Assembly (NCBI GenBank): GCA_023409535.1
Contig: JAEYGZ010000021.1
Coordinates: 241,102-305,101 of the forward strand
Reading direction: 5' to 3'
DNA from: Bacillota bacterium
GTDB taxonomy: Bacteria > Bacillota > Clostridia > Lachnospirales > Lachnospiraceae
DNA length: 64,000 nucleotides
The first letter of the stretch is position 1. The number at the start of each line of letters is the position of its first letter. Under the pieces are notes generated by a model. It was not told where the DNA came from. It made no database searches and saw only the letters and a program-made list of their open reading frames with translations. This document shows positions 45,149-53,950 of the stretch, one piece after another. A program made the position numbers and the translations under genes.

Positions 45149-46189
45149 TCAGGTAAAGATATTCCTGATATCATTAAACATAACAAATACCATGAGTAAC
45201 ATCAATAAGGCCATTCCTACCATATGAACAACAGCCTCCTTCTCCTTGGGCACCGGTTTCCTCCGAATAGCCTCAAGCAGAATAAATACAAGACGTCCGC
45301 CGTCCAATGCAGGAATCGGCAATAAATTCATGACACCCAGATTTGCACTGAGCAATATGGTAAACTGCGCCAGGGATAATAATGTGGTATGAAGCCCGTA
45401 GCTTTCAGATTCATCTACGATGTCCCCCACCACATTGACAATACCAACGGGACCGGACACTTCCTTCACGCTGATCTTGCCAAGGATAAGATGTCCGATG
45501 CTCTTGATGGTATTCACGACATTTAGCTTTAATTCATAAAAACTATATTTAATCACTTCTAGAGGCGAAACTTTTTCTCTGTATGGATTATAGTTAAAGC
45601 CCATAAGATAGCCCGACTGTTCATCCACATATTCAGGGGTTACGGTAAAGCTCTTCTTTTCTCCATCACGAAGCACGGTAATGTGAATCGGTTTATCTGA
45701 CCTGGGATAAAAGTAAAAATGATACACACTCTCTCTTGTCATATGAATCTGCGCACCATCAATTTCTGTGACCAGATCGCCCTTCTGAAGACCTGCAACT
45801 GCCGCAGGGCTTCCCTCATTGATCGCTGAAATATAGGGTTTATCCACGCCTACATCTCCGAGGATGATTAACGCCAGTACAAAAGCCAGAATAAAGTTAA
45901 AAAATGCCCCTGCAAAAAGTGTGGAGAATCTCGCCCAGATCCCCTTCTTATGAAATGCTCCCTCATCCTCTACTGTCTCATCCTCACCAAGCATCAAACA
46001 GGAACCGCCAAAGGGTAAGAGCTTCAAGGAATATCTGGTGCCCTTACGCATAAAGCTGGCAAGTCTCGGACCCATTCCAACAGAAAATTCTACGACAGTA
46101 ATGCCATTTGCTTTTGCTACAAGAAAATGTCCTAACTCATGAATAATAACAACAATGCCTAATATTAATACTGCTACAACAATATTCAT
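45149..46189 (-). CDS. rseP: Site-2 intramembrane zinc metalloprotease, RseP/RasP family
   Basis: The frame opens at TTG 46201, too close to the AAAGGA; ATG 46189 is preferred (346 residues). The first helix carries HELGH, zinc ligands and catalytic Glu, followed by FSVGMGPRL. A PDZ domain occupies about 125-205 (INEGSPAAVAGLQKGDLVTEIDG). The third ligand motif is in MNLLPIPALDGGRLVF. It cleaves membrane-bound anti-sigma factors or signal peptides in the bilayer. It lies between dxr and ispG in the conserved order. Confidence 0.94.
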   Translation of the reverse strand: MNIVVAVLILGIVVIIHELGHFLVAKANGITVVEFSVGMGPRLASFMRKGTRYSLKLLPFGGSCLMLGEDETVEDEGAFHKKGIWARFSTLFAGAFFNFILAFVLALIILGDVGVDKPYISAINEGSPAAVAGLQKGDLVTEIDGAQIHMTRESVYHFYFYPRSDKPIHITVLRDGEKKSFTVTPEYVDEQSGYLMGFNYNPYREKVSPLEVIKYSFYELKLNVVNTIKSIGHLILGKISVKEVSGPVGIVNVVGDIVDESESYGLHTTLLSLAQFTILLSANLGVMNLLPIPALDGGRLVFILLEAIRRKPVPKEKEAVVHMVGMALLMLLMVFVMFNDIRNIFT

Positions 46190-46283
46190 AATAATATTCA
46201 ATCCTTTCCAAGTCTCCGAATTGCCGGTACCCAGCTGTCAGACACACAAGGTATGCGTGACACACACGGTGTTAACTGACCGG

Positions 46284-47444
46284 TCATAATCCGGATTCAA
46301 TAACGCCTCTTACAAAATCATATGTTTGTTGCTCGATGTTCAGAATGTCTTTTAAATCCGGGTTCTGAATTACCTGATGCTGCTTCATGGCCTTCTCAAT
46401 CAGATCAGGTATGGTTAAAAAGTTGATATTGCCCTTTAAAAACTCCGCCACAGCCCATTCATTGGCGGCATTAAAGACGGTTGGCATGCTGCCCCCGGTT
46501 CTCCCCGCCTCATAGGCAAGCTTTAAGCCATAAAAGGTTTCCATATCCGGTTCCTCAAAGGTCAGCTGTTTCAGCTTTGTAAAATCCAAACGCTCCCCGG
46601 TAAGCATTGGCATCCGCTCCGGATAGAACATTGCATATTGAATGGGAAGCTTCATGTCCGGGATCCCAAGCTGTGCAAGGACACTGCCGTCTACATATTC
46701 TACCATGGAATGAATGACACTCTGCGGGTGAATCACAACCTGAACGGCGTCCAGACTCATATCAAAAAGCCAGGATGCTTCCATTACTTCAAGTCCCTTA
46801 TTGACTAGGGTCGCAGAATCAATGGTGATTTTCTGTCCCATGGCCCAGTTAGGGTGCTTTAAGGCATCTCCGGCTGTCACCTTCCTCAATTCTTCTGTTT
46901 TCTTTCCGCGAAACGGTCCGCCGGATGCAGTCAGAAGAATCTTGGAAGCCTTCTTCTTATCTTCTCCATTCAATGCTTGAAATATAGCACAATGCTCACT
47001 GTCCACCGGCAATAATTCAACATTCTTTTCTTTGATTAAGGGCATAATAATATGTCCGGCGGTCACCAGGGTCTCCTTGTTGGCCAGTGCAATATTCTTC
47101 CCGGCATGAATGGCCTCAATGGTGGGACGAATTCCGATCATTCCCACCATAGCCGTCACAACCGTATCTGCTTCCGGTTCTGCCGCACATTCCAATAGTC
47201 CTTCCATCCCGCAGGTTACCTTCACCGGCAGGTCCTTGATCCTTTCTTTCAGCTGTGCCGCTTTCTCTTCCCGGAATACGCAAACAAGGTTCGGCAAAAA
47301 CTCGCGAACCTGTTTCTCTAAAACTTCAATATTACTGTCTGCCGCGAGGGCGGTGACCATTAATTCATTCTTATGTTCTCTTACAATCTCCAGAGTCTGT
47401 GTTCCAATGGAACCCGTAGACCCAAGAATGACCAGCTTCTTCAT
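46284..47444 (-). CDS. dxr: 1-deoxy-D-xylulose-5-phosphate reductoisomerase
   Basis: ATG 47444 gives MKKLVILGSTGSIGTQTLEIVREH (386 residues); earlier in-frame ATGs would add seven residues. NADPH loop GSTGSIG, then ALANKETLVTAG, LLPVDSEHCAIFQ, LTASGGPFRG and HPNWAMGQKITIDSATLVNKGLEVMEA for metal and substrate binding. First committed MEP-pathway enzyme. It follows cdsA closely. Confidence 0.95.
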   Translation of the reverse strand: MKKLVILGSTGSIGTQTLEIVREHKNELMVTALAADSNIEVLEKQVREFLPNLVCVFREEKAAQLKERIKDLPVKVTCGMEGLLECAAEPEADTVVTAMVGMIGIRPTIEAIHAGKNIALANKETLVTAGHIIMPLIKEKNVELLPVDSEHCAIFQALNGEDKKKASKILLTASGGPFRGKKTEELRKVTAGDALKHPNWAMGQKITIDSATLVNKGLEVMEASWLFDMSLDAVQVVIHPQSVIHSMVEYVDGSVLAQLGIPDMKLPIQYAMFYPERMPMLTGERLDFTKLKQLTFEEPDMETFYGLKLAYEAGRTGGSMPTVFNAANEWAVAEFLKGNINFLTIPDLIEKAMKQHQVIQNPDLKDILNIEQQTYDFVRGVIESGL

Positions 47445-47485
47445 GTAAATAACCATGCCTTTCATAAAACCTGCAAACCATAAAA

Positions 47486-48286
47486 TTATCTGAGCAGCAC
47501 CGTTAAATAGTATACAATAGGTGCGGTAAAAATAATACTGTCAAACCGGTCCAGTATTCCGCCGTGCCCGGGAATTAATGTGCCGTAATCCTTGATATCA
47601 TGATTACGCTTTATGGCAGACGCAGCCAGATCTCCGATTTGGGAGATCACACTGGAAGCAGCGCCAATGATGGTAAAGGCTAACTGCGGATTATGAATTC
47701 CGGTGATATGTCCTCTGAAAATACTCGCATAAATCAAACCGATAAGAGCAGCGCCAACGATACCGCCAATGCTTCCTTCGATGGATTTCTTCGGGCTGAG
47801 TTTTGGGGAAAGCTTATGCTTTCCAAAGAGCACTCCCACACAATAGGCGCAGGTATCGGAGCCCCAGGCTCCGATGAAAATCAGCCAGACAATCCATAAA
47901 CCGCCTTCCAGAATACGCACCTGATAGATAAAGGAGAGCATTATACTCACATAAAACAGTCCGAAGAAGGAAACCGTAATCTGTTCCGTTGTAAACTTAG
48001 GAAAAAGGAATACATAGATCACCATCAAAAGCATCAGGAAGCAAATAAAAAGAAACAGCTTGTAATCGTCAAGACCAAAAAAGAGCAGGACATAATAACC
48101 CAGGCATGCAACATATCCCAACAATCCCGGCAGTGCCCGGTCTATCTTTACAATCTTATACAGCTCGCTTAGTCCTATGAGGGAAATCACAAGTAAAACC
48201 GCAAATAATATGTTCCCTCCCAGGACCACAACCGCGATTGTAATTGCCAATAATATGATGCCGCTTATTAGTCTTGCTCGAAACAT
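47486..48286 (-). CDS. cdsA: Phosphatidate cytidylyltransferase
   Basis: ATG 48286 after GGAG at 6 nt (266 residues). About eight transmembrane helices, and the family signature near the end, SAIKRNHDIKDYGTLIPGHGGILDRFDSIIFTAP, with the Asp residues that bind metal. It makes CDP-diacylglycerol for phospholipid synthesis. Positioned between uppS and dxr, as in most Clostridia. Confidence 0.94.
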   Translation of the reverse strand: MFRARLISGIILLAITIAVVVLGGNILFAVLLVISLIGLSELYKIVKIDRALPGLLGYVACLGYYVLLFFGLDDYKLFLFICFLMLLMVIYVFLFPKFTTEQITVSFFGLFYVSIMLSFIYQVRILEGGLWIVWLIFIGAWGSDTCAYCVGVLFGKHKLSPKLSPKKSIEGSIGGIVGAALIGLIYASIFRGHITGIHNPQLAFTIIGAASSVISQIGDLAASAIKRNHDIKDYGTLIPGHGGILDRFDSIIFTAPIVYYLTVLLR

Positions 48287-48330
48287 AGTGATCTCCATCC
48301 ACATCGTAAAAGTTTATTTGAGGATATTTC

Positions 48331-49044
48331 TTATACCGAACCATACCTTCTGGTTCTGCTGCTATAATATTCAATTGCTTTGATTAATTCTTTTTTATCG
48401 AAATCCGGCCACAACACCTCCGGAAAATAAAATTCCGTATACGCAAGCTGCCAAAGCAGGAAATTGGAAATGCGCTGCTCTCCGCTGGTACGGATCAGTA
48501 AATCAGGCTCCGGAATCCCCCGGGTATCCAGATATTCGTCAAAAACATCTTCATCTATTTGATCAATTTTTGTTTTATTCTCTTTGATATCCTTCGCCAA
48601 GGCTTTCACTGCCCGCAGCAGCTCATCCCTGCCTCCGTAATTAATTGCAACCTGAAAATTCAGACCGGTATTGTCTTTGGAAGCATCCTCAAGCTCTGCT
48701 ATACTTTTCTGAAGTCCATCCGGCAGCTTTGAGGTATCACCAATGATACGCACCCGCATATTATTCTTCGTACTGGTTTTGACACTGGTCTCCAAATAGG
48801 ACTGTAGCAGCTTCATCAATGCGTCTATTTCTTCCTGGGGACGTCTCCAGTTCTCTGTAGAAAAGGCATATACGGTAAGATACTTGACCCCCATATGATA
48901 AGCATCCTCACAGATTTTTTCCACATTCTTGCTTCCCTGGACGTGTCCGAAATTTCTTGGCATTTTCTTCTTCTTGGCCCAGCGTCCGTTGCCATCCATG
49001 ATGATTGCTATATGATTTGGTATTTGTAACTCATTCTGTTTCAT
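48331..49044 (-). CDS. uppS: Undecaprenyl diphosphate synthase (cis-prenyltransferase)
   Basis: 237 residues. IAIIMDGNGRWAKKK contains the catalytic Asp; HVQGSKNVEKICEDA, VYAFSTENWRRPQEE and the C-terminal DLLIRTSGEQRISNFLLWQLAYTEFYFPE are all canonical. It makes C55-PP, the carrier on which both peptidoglycan and the polysaccharide encoded at 7.9-32.4 kb are built. Confidence 0.96.
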   Translation of the reverse strand: MKQNELQIPNHIAIIMDGNGRWAKKKKMPRNFGHVQGSKNVEKICEDAYHMGVKYLTVYAFSTENWRRPQEEIDALMKLLQSYLETSVKTSTKNNMRVRIIGDTSKLPDGLQKSIAELEDASKDNTGLNFQVAINYGGRDELLRAVKALAKDIKENKTKIDQIDEDVFDEYLDTRGIPEPDLLIRTSGEQRISNFLLWQLAYTEFYFPEVLWPDFDKKELIKAIEYYSSRTRRYGSV

Positions 49045-49170
49045 TTCTTTTCTCCAATTTCATCAATACCATAAAAAAGGGTGCATCAAAGAACCTTTCA
49101 CTCCCCTTACATCCGCCTGTCATGAAAAATACCTTTGATCCACCCTGATTTTTTAAAGACATCTACGGAA

Positions 49171-49725
49171 TTAAACCGTAAGAATTTCTTTTGATTTTTC
49201 TTCCATAATCCGATCAATTTCCAGAATATAGCGATCGGTAAGCTTTTGCACATTATCCTCAAGACCCTTAAATTCATCTTCAGAAATCTCATTGGCTTTA
49301 TTTTGCTTCTTATAAAGCTCGTTGGCATCACGCCTGATATTTCTGATGGCTACCTTTGCGTTCTCCGCTTTCTTCTTAACATCCTTTACAAGATCTTTTC
49401 TGCGTTCTTCCGTAAGCTCCGGGAAAACAAGACGGATTACCCTGCCGTCGTTGCTGGGTGTTAATCCAAGATCGGAGGTTAAGATCGCCTTCTCGATTTC
49501 TTTGATTAATTTACTCTCCCAAGGTTGAATCTGGATTACTCTCGCCTCCGGAACAGAAATGTTCGCTACGGATTGTAATGCGGAAGGCTGTCCATAGTAA
49601 TCCACTCTCAATTTATCCAGAAGATGAGGATTCGCTCTGCCGGCACGTATGGTGGCATATTCTTCCCTTAATGTCTCCACGGTTTTTTCCATTTTAGAAC
49701 TGAATTGTTCTAGCTTTGCATCCAT
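49171..49725 (-). CDS. frr: Ribosome recycling factor
   Basis: The open frame extends into pyrH, but ATG 49725, 7 nt after GGAGG, gives the family start MDAKLEQFSSKMEKTVETL (184 residues). RAGRANPHLLDKLRVDYYG and PLTEERRKDLVKDV-type motifs (LTEERRKDLVKDVKKKAENAKVAIRNIRRDAN) identify it. It splits post-termination ribosomes with EF-G. It follows pyrH by 28 bp. Confidence 0.96.
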   Translation of the reverse strand: MDAKLEQFSSKMEKTVETLREEYATIRAGRANPHLLDKLRVDYYGQPSALQSVANISVPEARVIQIQPWESKLIKEIEKAILTSDLGLTPSNDGRVIRLVFPELTEERRKDLVKDVKKKAENAKVAIRNIRRDANELYKKQNKANEISEDEFKGLEDNVQKLTDRYILEIDRIMEEKSKEILTV

Positions 49726-49753
49726 TTTCATTCCTCCAACTATATCAACTGTT

Positions 49754-50464
49754 TTATCTCTCAATGACCATTCTGGTTCCTTTTGACTGACCCCTGGCTG
49801 CCTTAACAATACTCTCTTCTTCAGACAAGCCAAATAATAGAATCGGCATTTTGTTCTCAATACAAAGTACTGTTGCGGTAAGGTCCACGATGCCAAGCTT
49901 CTTGTCCAATACCTCCTGAAGGGAAATCTCATCATATTTCTTCGCCTGGGGATTCAGCTTCGGATCACTGTCATATACACCGTCTACTGCTCTTGCCATC
50001 AGAACGATATCGCAGTCAAGCTCCACCGCCCGCAAAACAGTTGCCGTATCCGTTGAAAAATAAGGATGTCCGGTACCTCCTGCCAAGAAAGCCACTCCAC
50101 CCTGTTTCATGCAATCTGCCGCACTGTCTTTAGAGAAAAGCTTTGTCATACTTCCGCAGGCGAAAGGTGTGAAGACTTCAGTTGTCATACCCACATAGCG
50201 AAATATCTCTGATACATAGATGCAATTCATAACCGTCGCAAGCATACCGATCTGATCCGCCTTTGTCCGGTCAATCGTCTCGCTGGTTCTTCCTCTCCAG
50301 AAGTTTCCTCCGCCTATAACGATACTAACCTGTGTTCCATCCTCCACCAGCTGTTTTACCTGCTTTGCAACAGCAATACAGGTAGCTTCATCAAATCCGG
50401 TCTTTTTATCCCCTGCCAGAGCTTCTCCGCTTAACTTGAGCAGTACTCTTTCATATGCCTTCAT
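49754..50464 (-). CDS. pyrH: UMP kinase
   Basis: 236 residues; RBS TGGAGG. YERVLLKLSGEALAGDKKTGFD, VIGGGNFWRGR, RTKADQIGMLATVMN and FLAGGTGHPYFSTDTATVLRA mark the amino-acid-kinase-fold UMP kinase. It phosphorylates UMP to UDP. In related genomes rpsB and tsf usually precede pyrH; here a bactofilin gene does, and the 309-bp gap contains strong palindromes that may control this operon. Confidence 0.96.
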   Translation of the reverse strand: MKAYERVLLKLSGEALAGDKKTGFDEATCIAVAKQVKQLVEDGTQVSIVIGGGNFWRGRTSETIDRTKADQIGMLATVMNCIYVSEIFRYVGMTTEVFTPFACGSMTKLFSKDSAADCMKQGGVAFLAGGTGHPYFSTDTATVLRAVELDCDIVLMARAVDGVYDSDPKLNPQAKKYDEISLQEVLDKKLGIVDLTATVLCIENKMPILLFGLSEEESIVKAARGQSKGTRMVIER

Positions 50465-50504
50465 ACTTAATTTGCCTCCATGAGTAAATCTTCGTTTGCT
50501 GTCA

Positions 50505-50602
50505 TTGTATCAAGATACAATTTACACAATTCAAACATTGACTAACGTATTGATACAATATATTGCTATGCATGTAAGCTTGCAGCAGCAATATATTGTA
50601 TC
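50505..50602. promoter_or_regulatory. Palindromic GATACAA sites and long hairpin upstream of pyrH
   Basis: TTGTATCAAGATACAA (50505-50520) is a palindrome with a 2-bp centre. A second structure has perfect 16-bp arms, GATACAATATATTGCT (50552-50567) and AGCAATATATTGTATC (50587-50602), over a 19-nt spacer. The same heptamer GATACAA/TTGTATC thus occurs four times. A plausible minus-strand promoter (TTGAAT, 19 bp, TACAAT) overlaps the first palindrome. The remaining gap 50603-50773 is AT-rich without a gene. Confidence 0.65.
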
Positions 50603-50773
50603 CGGAACTTCGTATGGAATCTTTTGACGCTTTAATCAACATTCTATAATAATTTACCACAAAACAAATTGCATTACCATACCCAATCAAATTTATTTTG
50701 AACCATTCCGAGGCTTCTATGTATCCTCTTATGTCTGTTTATTCATGTTATCTGTCTATCCACGGGGAAGGGC

Positions 50774-51670
50774 TTATTCGAAGATATTATCCACATCAAC
50801 GGAGGAATAGCTTAAGGAACAGAAGCCTTCAATTACTGCTCCGTTATTGATCTGAACAGATTTTGCCTTAATATTTCCCTTAATGATTGCTGTCGAATCA
50901 ATGACAATCGGTCCGTTAATGTCGATCTCACCCTTGATCGCACCCGCGATAACGCCGCTGGTAGCAACAATATCACCGATCACTACGGTACCAAGGCTGA
51001 CCTTTACGCTGCCTTCACTGGTAATGCTGCCTTCCAGACGGTCAGTATTTACATAAACCTCAGATGCGGAGGTATTACCGCTTACCTTACCGGTAATCGT
51101 CAATTTGCCGAGGCATTCCACATCTCCGGTAATGATACCGTTTACTTCCAGGGATCCGTCGGAGGAAATACTGCCGTTGATGGTGGTACCCTTTGTAATA
51201 ACCGTAATATCATCCTCATTAGAAATTGATGCCGCACGCAGCTTTGGCTCCTTTACCTTTACCTCTGCTTCTGTCGTGGCTTCATCCGCATTTAATGCCT
51301 CTAATAACTCCAGATCTACATTATCTTCCATGTCTTCGCCCTCTTCTTCCTTTAATTCAGTTGTATTTTCATCGAATTCTTTTTCCTCAGGAACTTCCTG
51401 AGTCAGTACATCAATTTTCTCCTCTGAGGCTGCCTCCGCTAAATTCTCTTCTACGGTCTCTTCCTCCTCCATGGAATTCTCATACCCGACAAAATCCTCG
51501 AGCCATTCTTTCATTTTCTCGCTATCCGATACATCATCCGGAGTAATTTCGTCAGAGTCAAGCGTATTTACAATCTGCTCCCCTGCTTCCTCTTTCTTCC
51601 CTTCCTCTTCGGGCAGCAACTCATTCACTGCCTGTGATAAGTCTTCCTTGAAATCTTTAAAAAACCCCAT
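50774..51670 (-). CDS. Bactofilin-type polymer-forming protein with long acidic N-terminus
   Basis: 298 residues. The C-terminal part (about 150-290) is a bactofilin right-handed beta-helix: repeated short blocks TTINGSISSDGSLEVNGIITGDVECLGKLTITGKVSGN and following, each with Gly-Asp/Asn turns. The N-terminal 140 residues are highly acidic and probably disordered (runs of E and D). Bactofilins polymerise without nucleotide and can scaffold cell-wall enzymes; the neighbouring polysaccharide deacetylase gene, 27 bp upstream, is a natural partner. Confidence 0.88.
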   Translation of the reverse strand: MGFFKDFKEDLSQAVNELLPEEEGKKEEAGEQIVNTLDSDEITPDDVSDSEKMKEWLEDFVGYENSMEEEETVEENLAEAASEEKIDVLTQEVPEEKEFDENTTELKEEEGEDMEDNVDLELLEALNADEATTEAEVKVKEPKLRAASISNEDDITVITKGTTINGSISSDGSLEVNGIITGDVECLGKLTITGKVSGNTSASEVYVNTDRLEGSITSEGSVKVSLGTVVIGDIVATSGVIAGAIKGEIDINGPIVIDSTAIIKGNIKAKSVQINNGAVIEGFCSLSYSSVDVDNIFE

Positions 51671-51697
51671 TCGCTTACTACCTCCCTAATCCTGGTA

Positions 51698-52879
51698 TTA
51701 TTTGATTGTTTCAGCTTTAATCATTTGTATCGGAGTAACCTCTTTATCCAAAGGCAATATCTGTGCACCCTCTGATATCAGTACATCTAGTAATCCAGGC
51801 AATGAATCAACCGTAGCTTCTTTGTCCTGGGCATCATGCATTAAAACGATGGAATTTGTCTTGACCTCCACACCGTTAAGCACATTGTCGATCAACTGCT
51901 CTTTTGTATATGTAACGCCTGTCGCATCTCCATTCACTACGTTCCAGTCAAAATAAACAATACCGGCTTTATTTAAATATCGAATGAAATCATCCATTCC
52001 ATTTTTATTGACCAGGTTGTCGCTTCCACCCGGAAAGCGGAAAATAGACGGCTTATATCCAGTAGTATCATATAACAATTTCCATAGTTTTGTAAAGTCC
52101 TTATCAAAATCTTCTACTGAATTATATATTCTGGAGTATTGATGGGAAAAGGAATGCATTCCCAAGGCATGTCCGTCCTCAACAATTTTCTTATAGATTT
52201 TCTTAGAGTAGTCATCGGTCTTTCCAATCACAAAAAATGTGGCTTTCACCTGATATTCATCCAGAATATTTATGATATCATCGGTATAAATGCTTGGGCC
52301 GTCATCAAAGGTCAGGTAGACCTTCTTACCGGAATAACGTCCGGCAGGTATGGTATCCTTTGCCGTGCTCTGTTCATCCGCAGGCTCTGCGGATGCATTC
52401 CTGTCTAACGGTAATAAATTGCTGCCGTCAGGCGGAATACCCTGCGCGGAGACCGGATTGCCGCCTGCTGCTATAGCAGGCTTTGCAGCTGCCGCAGCTT
52501 CTGCTGATATTGACTGCCTGGCAGCATCAACAGTCTCTGCAGGCCGCCCGGCATCACTTGACGGGTTAACTGCAATCTCTGCCGCATTATCCTTGTTAAT
52601 AAGTTCATCTTTTTCCGCAGCGTAGGCATAATGCCCCGATTCTATATCATTCTCGGACAAATCAGTCTGATGATTCATTCGTAGCAATGCATCGACCTGG
52701 CTTTGCAGCCTGCTGACCTTTAATCCCAGAATAATACAGCAAATCGTCGGAAGTAAAAGCAGGATGATGATTAGTATGATAATCTCTATCTTCATTCGAT
52801 TAATACGTTTTCTTCTATCTCCACAGCCCTTTGTACTGTTATCACCATCGGAAGTATTCGTCAATTCCTCTTGTTGCAA
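51698..52879 (-). CDS. Membrane-anchored polysaccharide (peptidoglycan) deacetylase
   Basis: 393 residues from a TTG start after GGGGTGAGGAC. N-in transmembrane segment at about 31-52 (IEIIILIIILLLLPTICCII), an Ala/Ser-rich linker to about 185, then a NodB domain: VYLTFDDGPS (catalytic Asp and metal Asp), HSFSHQYSRIY (metal His pair), FRFPGGSDN, and VLMHDAQDK near the end. CE4 enzymes of this type N-deacetylate GlcNAc or MurNAc in the wall, giving lysozyme resistance. Co-oriented and closely spaced with the bactofilin. Confidence 0.92.
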   Translation of the reverse strand: MQQEELTNTSDGDNSTKGCGDRRKRINRMKIEIIILIIILLLLPTICCIILGLKVSRLQSQVDALLRMNHQTDLSENDIESGHYAYAAEKDELINKDNAAEIAVNPSSDAGRPAETVDAARQSISAEAAAAAKPAIAAGGNPVSAQGIPPDGSNLLPLDRNASAEPADEQSTAKDTIPAGRYSGKKVYLTFDDGPSIYTDDIINILDEYQVKATFFVIGKTDDYSKKIYKKIVEDGHALGMHSFSHQYSRIYNSVEDFDKDFTKLWKLLYDTTGYKPSIFRFPGGSDNLVNKNGMDDFIRYLNKAGIVYFDWNVVNGDATGVTYTKEQLIDNVLNGVEVKTNSIVLMHDAQDKEATVDSLPGLLDVLISEGAQILPLDKEVTPIQMIKAETIK

Positions 52880-52923
52880 GTCCTCACCCCTGGTTTAATT
52901 TCTGATAGATATTTTACCACATT

Positions 52924-53628
52924 TTACATAGAAAGAAAAGGACTTGTTAGCGAGTATATCCGGGATAAATTGTGAATGCGCCGGATCAACTCCTCCCTGA
53001 CTTCGGGCGGTTCCAGGCATTCGCATTTGTCTCCGAAACTTAATAACAGATTATATCCGGAATCATCCTCGATAAATGGAAGTAAAGCAGTGAAATAGTG
53101 TTCCTTATATGGTGTTAAACCTTCATTTCCACAATAATCTACAACCTTATCTCTTACAGATTCGTGAATAAGCAATTTGACCGTAATCTGTCTTTGATCC
53201 ATCCTATCTGTAAATTCAGAGATAATAGACGGCACTTCCCGGGGTAAAAAGTATTCCTTTTGCAGGAGCAGATTTGACATCCTGGATAATTTGAACATAC
53301 GAAAATCTTGTTTGTCTAAGCAGAACCCTTGTACATACCAGCTGTTAACCTTTAATATAAGCTTATTCGGCTCAATTTCGCGCTTGCTCAACCGTCCGTT
53401 TCTATCGAAATACTCAAAGGATATCAGTCTTTGTTCCTGCAGTGCATCATTTATTTGATTAAGATAAGACTGCAGCCCAGGATTGCCTCTCCACGGCTGC
53501 AAATCAATTTGGATTTGATTTGTTTTTAATTGTATTTCATTAGAGCTTTCTGATGGGATAAGACTTTGTACTTTTATAAACGTATTAATTATTTCTTCCC
53601 TGCTCAAAACTGCAGAAACACTTTCCAA
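52924..53628 (-). pseudogene. WYL-domain transcriptional regulator lacking its HTH (5'-truncated)
   Basis: The frame starts at a TTG; in-frame extension upstream meets TGA about 75 nt further on. The 234 residues contain the WYL sensor core (RLISFEYFDRNGRLSKREIEP, SWYVQGFC with Trp97-Tyr98, and FKLSRM) and the WCX C-terminus, but not the N-terminal winged HTH expected in YafY/YobV-like regulators (about 300 residues). Upstream sequence turns directly into an unrelated plus-strand fragment. Probably a truncated regulator; a functional HTH-less WYL protein is less likely. Confidence 0.7.
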
Positions 53629-53653
53629 CCCTCTTAACAGTGTTACAATATCA

Positions 53654-53878
53654 GTGCCAGCCCCTTCGGATGGGCATATGCATGTTCGCAGTAAGAAAGC
53701 AACGGTTCACAAAAGTGAATTCTCTATTGAAGATGTCAAGGACCTATTTCTATGTCAGATTCCGGGATTTGATAAAACGCTGTCTGTAATAGGTAAGCTT
53801 CTGGATGTCTATGAAATTCATGTCAAAGAGGCCAGTGTTATCTTAGGGCCTATGCAAACAGGTATCGTTACATTTTAG
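53654..53878 (+). CDS. Orphan 74-residue ORF, possibly a C-terminal gene fragment
   Basis: No ribosome binding site precedes the ATG. The protein (FSIEDVKDLFLCQIPGFDKTL and EASVILGPMQTGIVTF) reads like real coding sequence and ends just before a strong terminator, so it may be the 3' end of a gene whose front was lost when the adjacent WYL gene lost its HTH. I do not recognise the family. Confidence 0.35.
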   Translation: MPAPSDGHMHVRSKKATVHKSEFSIEDVKDLFLCQIPGFDKTLSVIGKLLDVYEIHVKEASVILGPMQTGIVTF

Positions 53879-53880
53879 AA

Positions 53881-53923
53881 TCAGGTAGGAGGCAGATACT
53901 TATTTTATCTGCCTCCTACCTGA
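53881..53923. terminator. Strong bidirectional hairpin terminator
   Basis: A perfect 18-bp stem, TCAGGTAGGAGGCAGATA (53881-53898) with its complement at 53906-53923 around a 7-nt loop. It lies 28 bp after the stop of the flotillin-like gene (minus strand) and 2 bp after the plus-strand ORF stop. The following U-tracts are poor (TTTCAT; TTCTAAAA). Confidence 0.78.
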
Positions 53924-53950
53924 TTTCATATGATTTTGACAGCATAACTT

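Noticed and set aside
49107..49331. 74-codon minus-strand open frame overlapping frr
   Set aside because: It is a shifted frame inside the ribosome recycling factor gene, without RBS.
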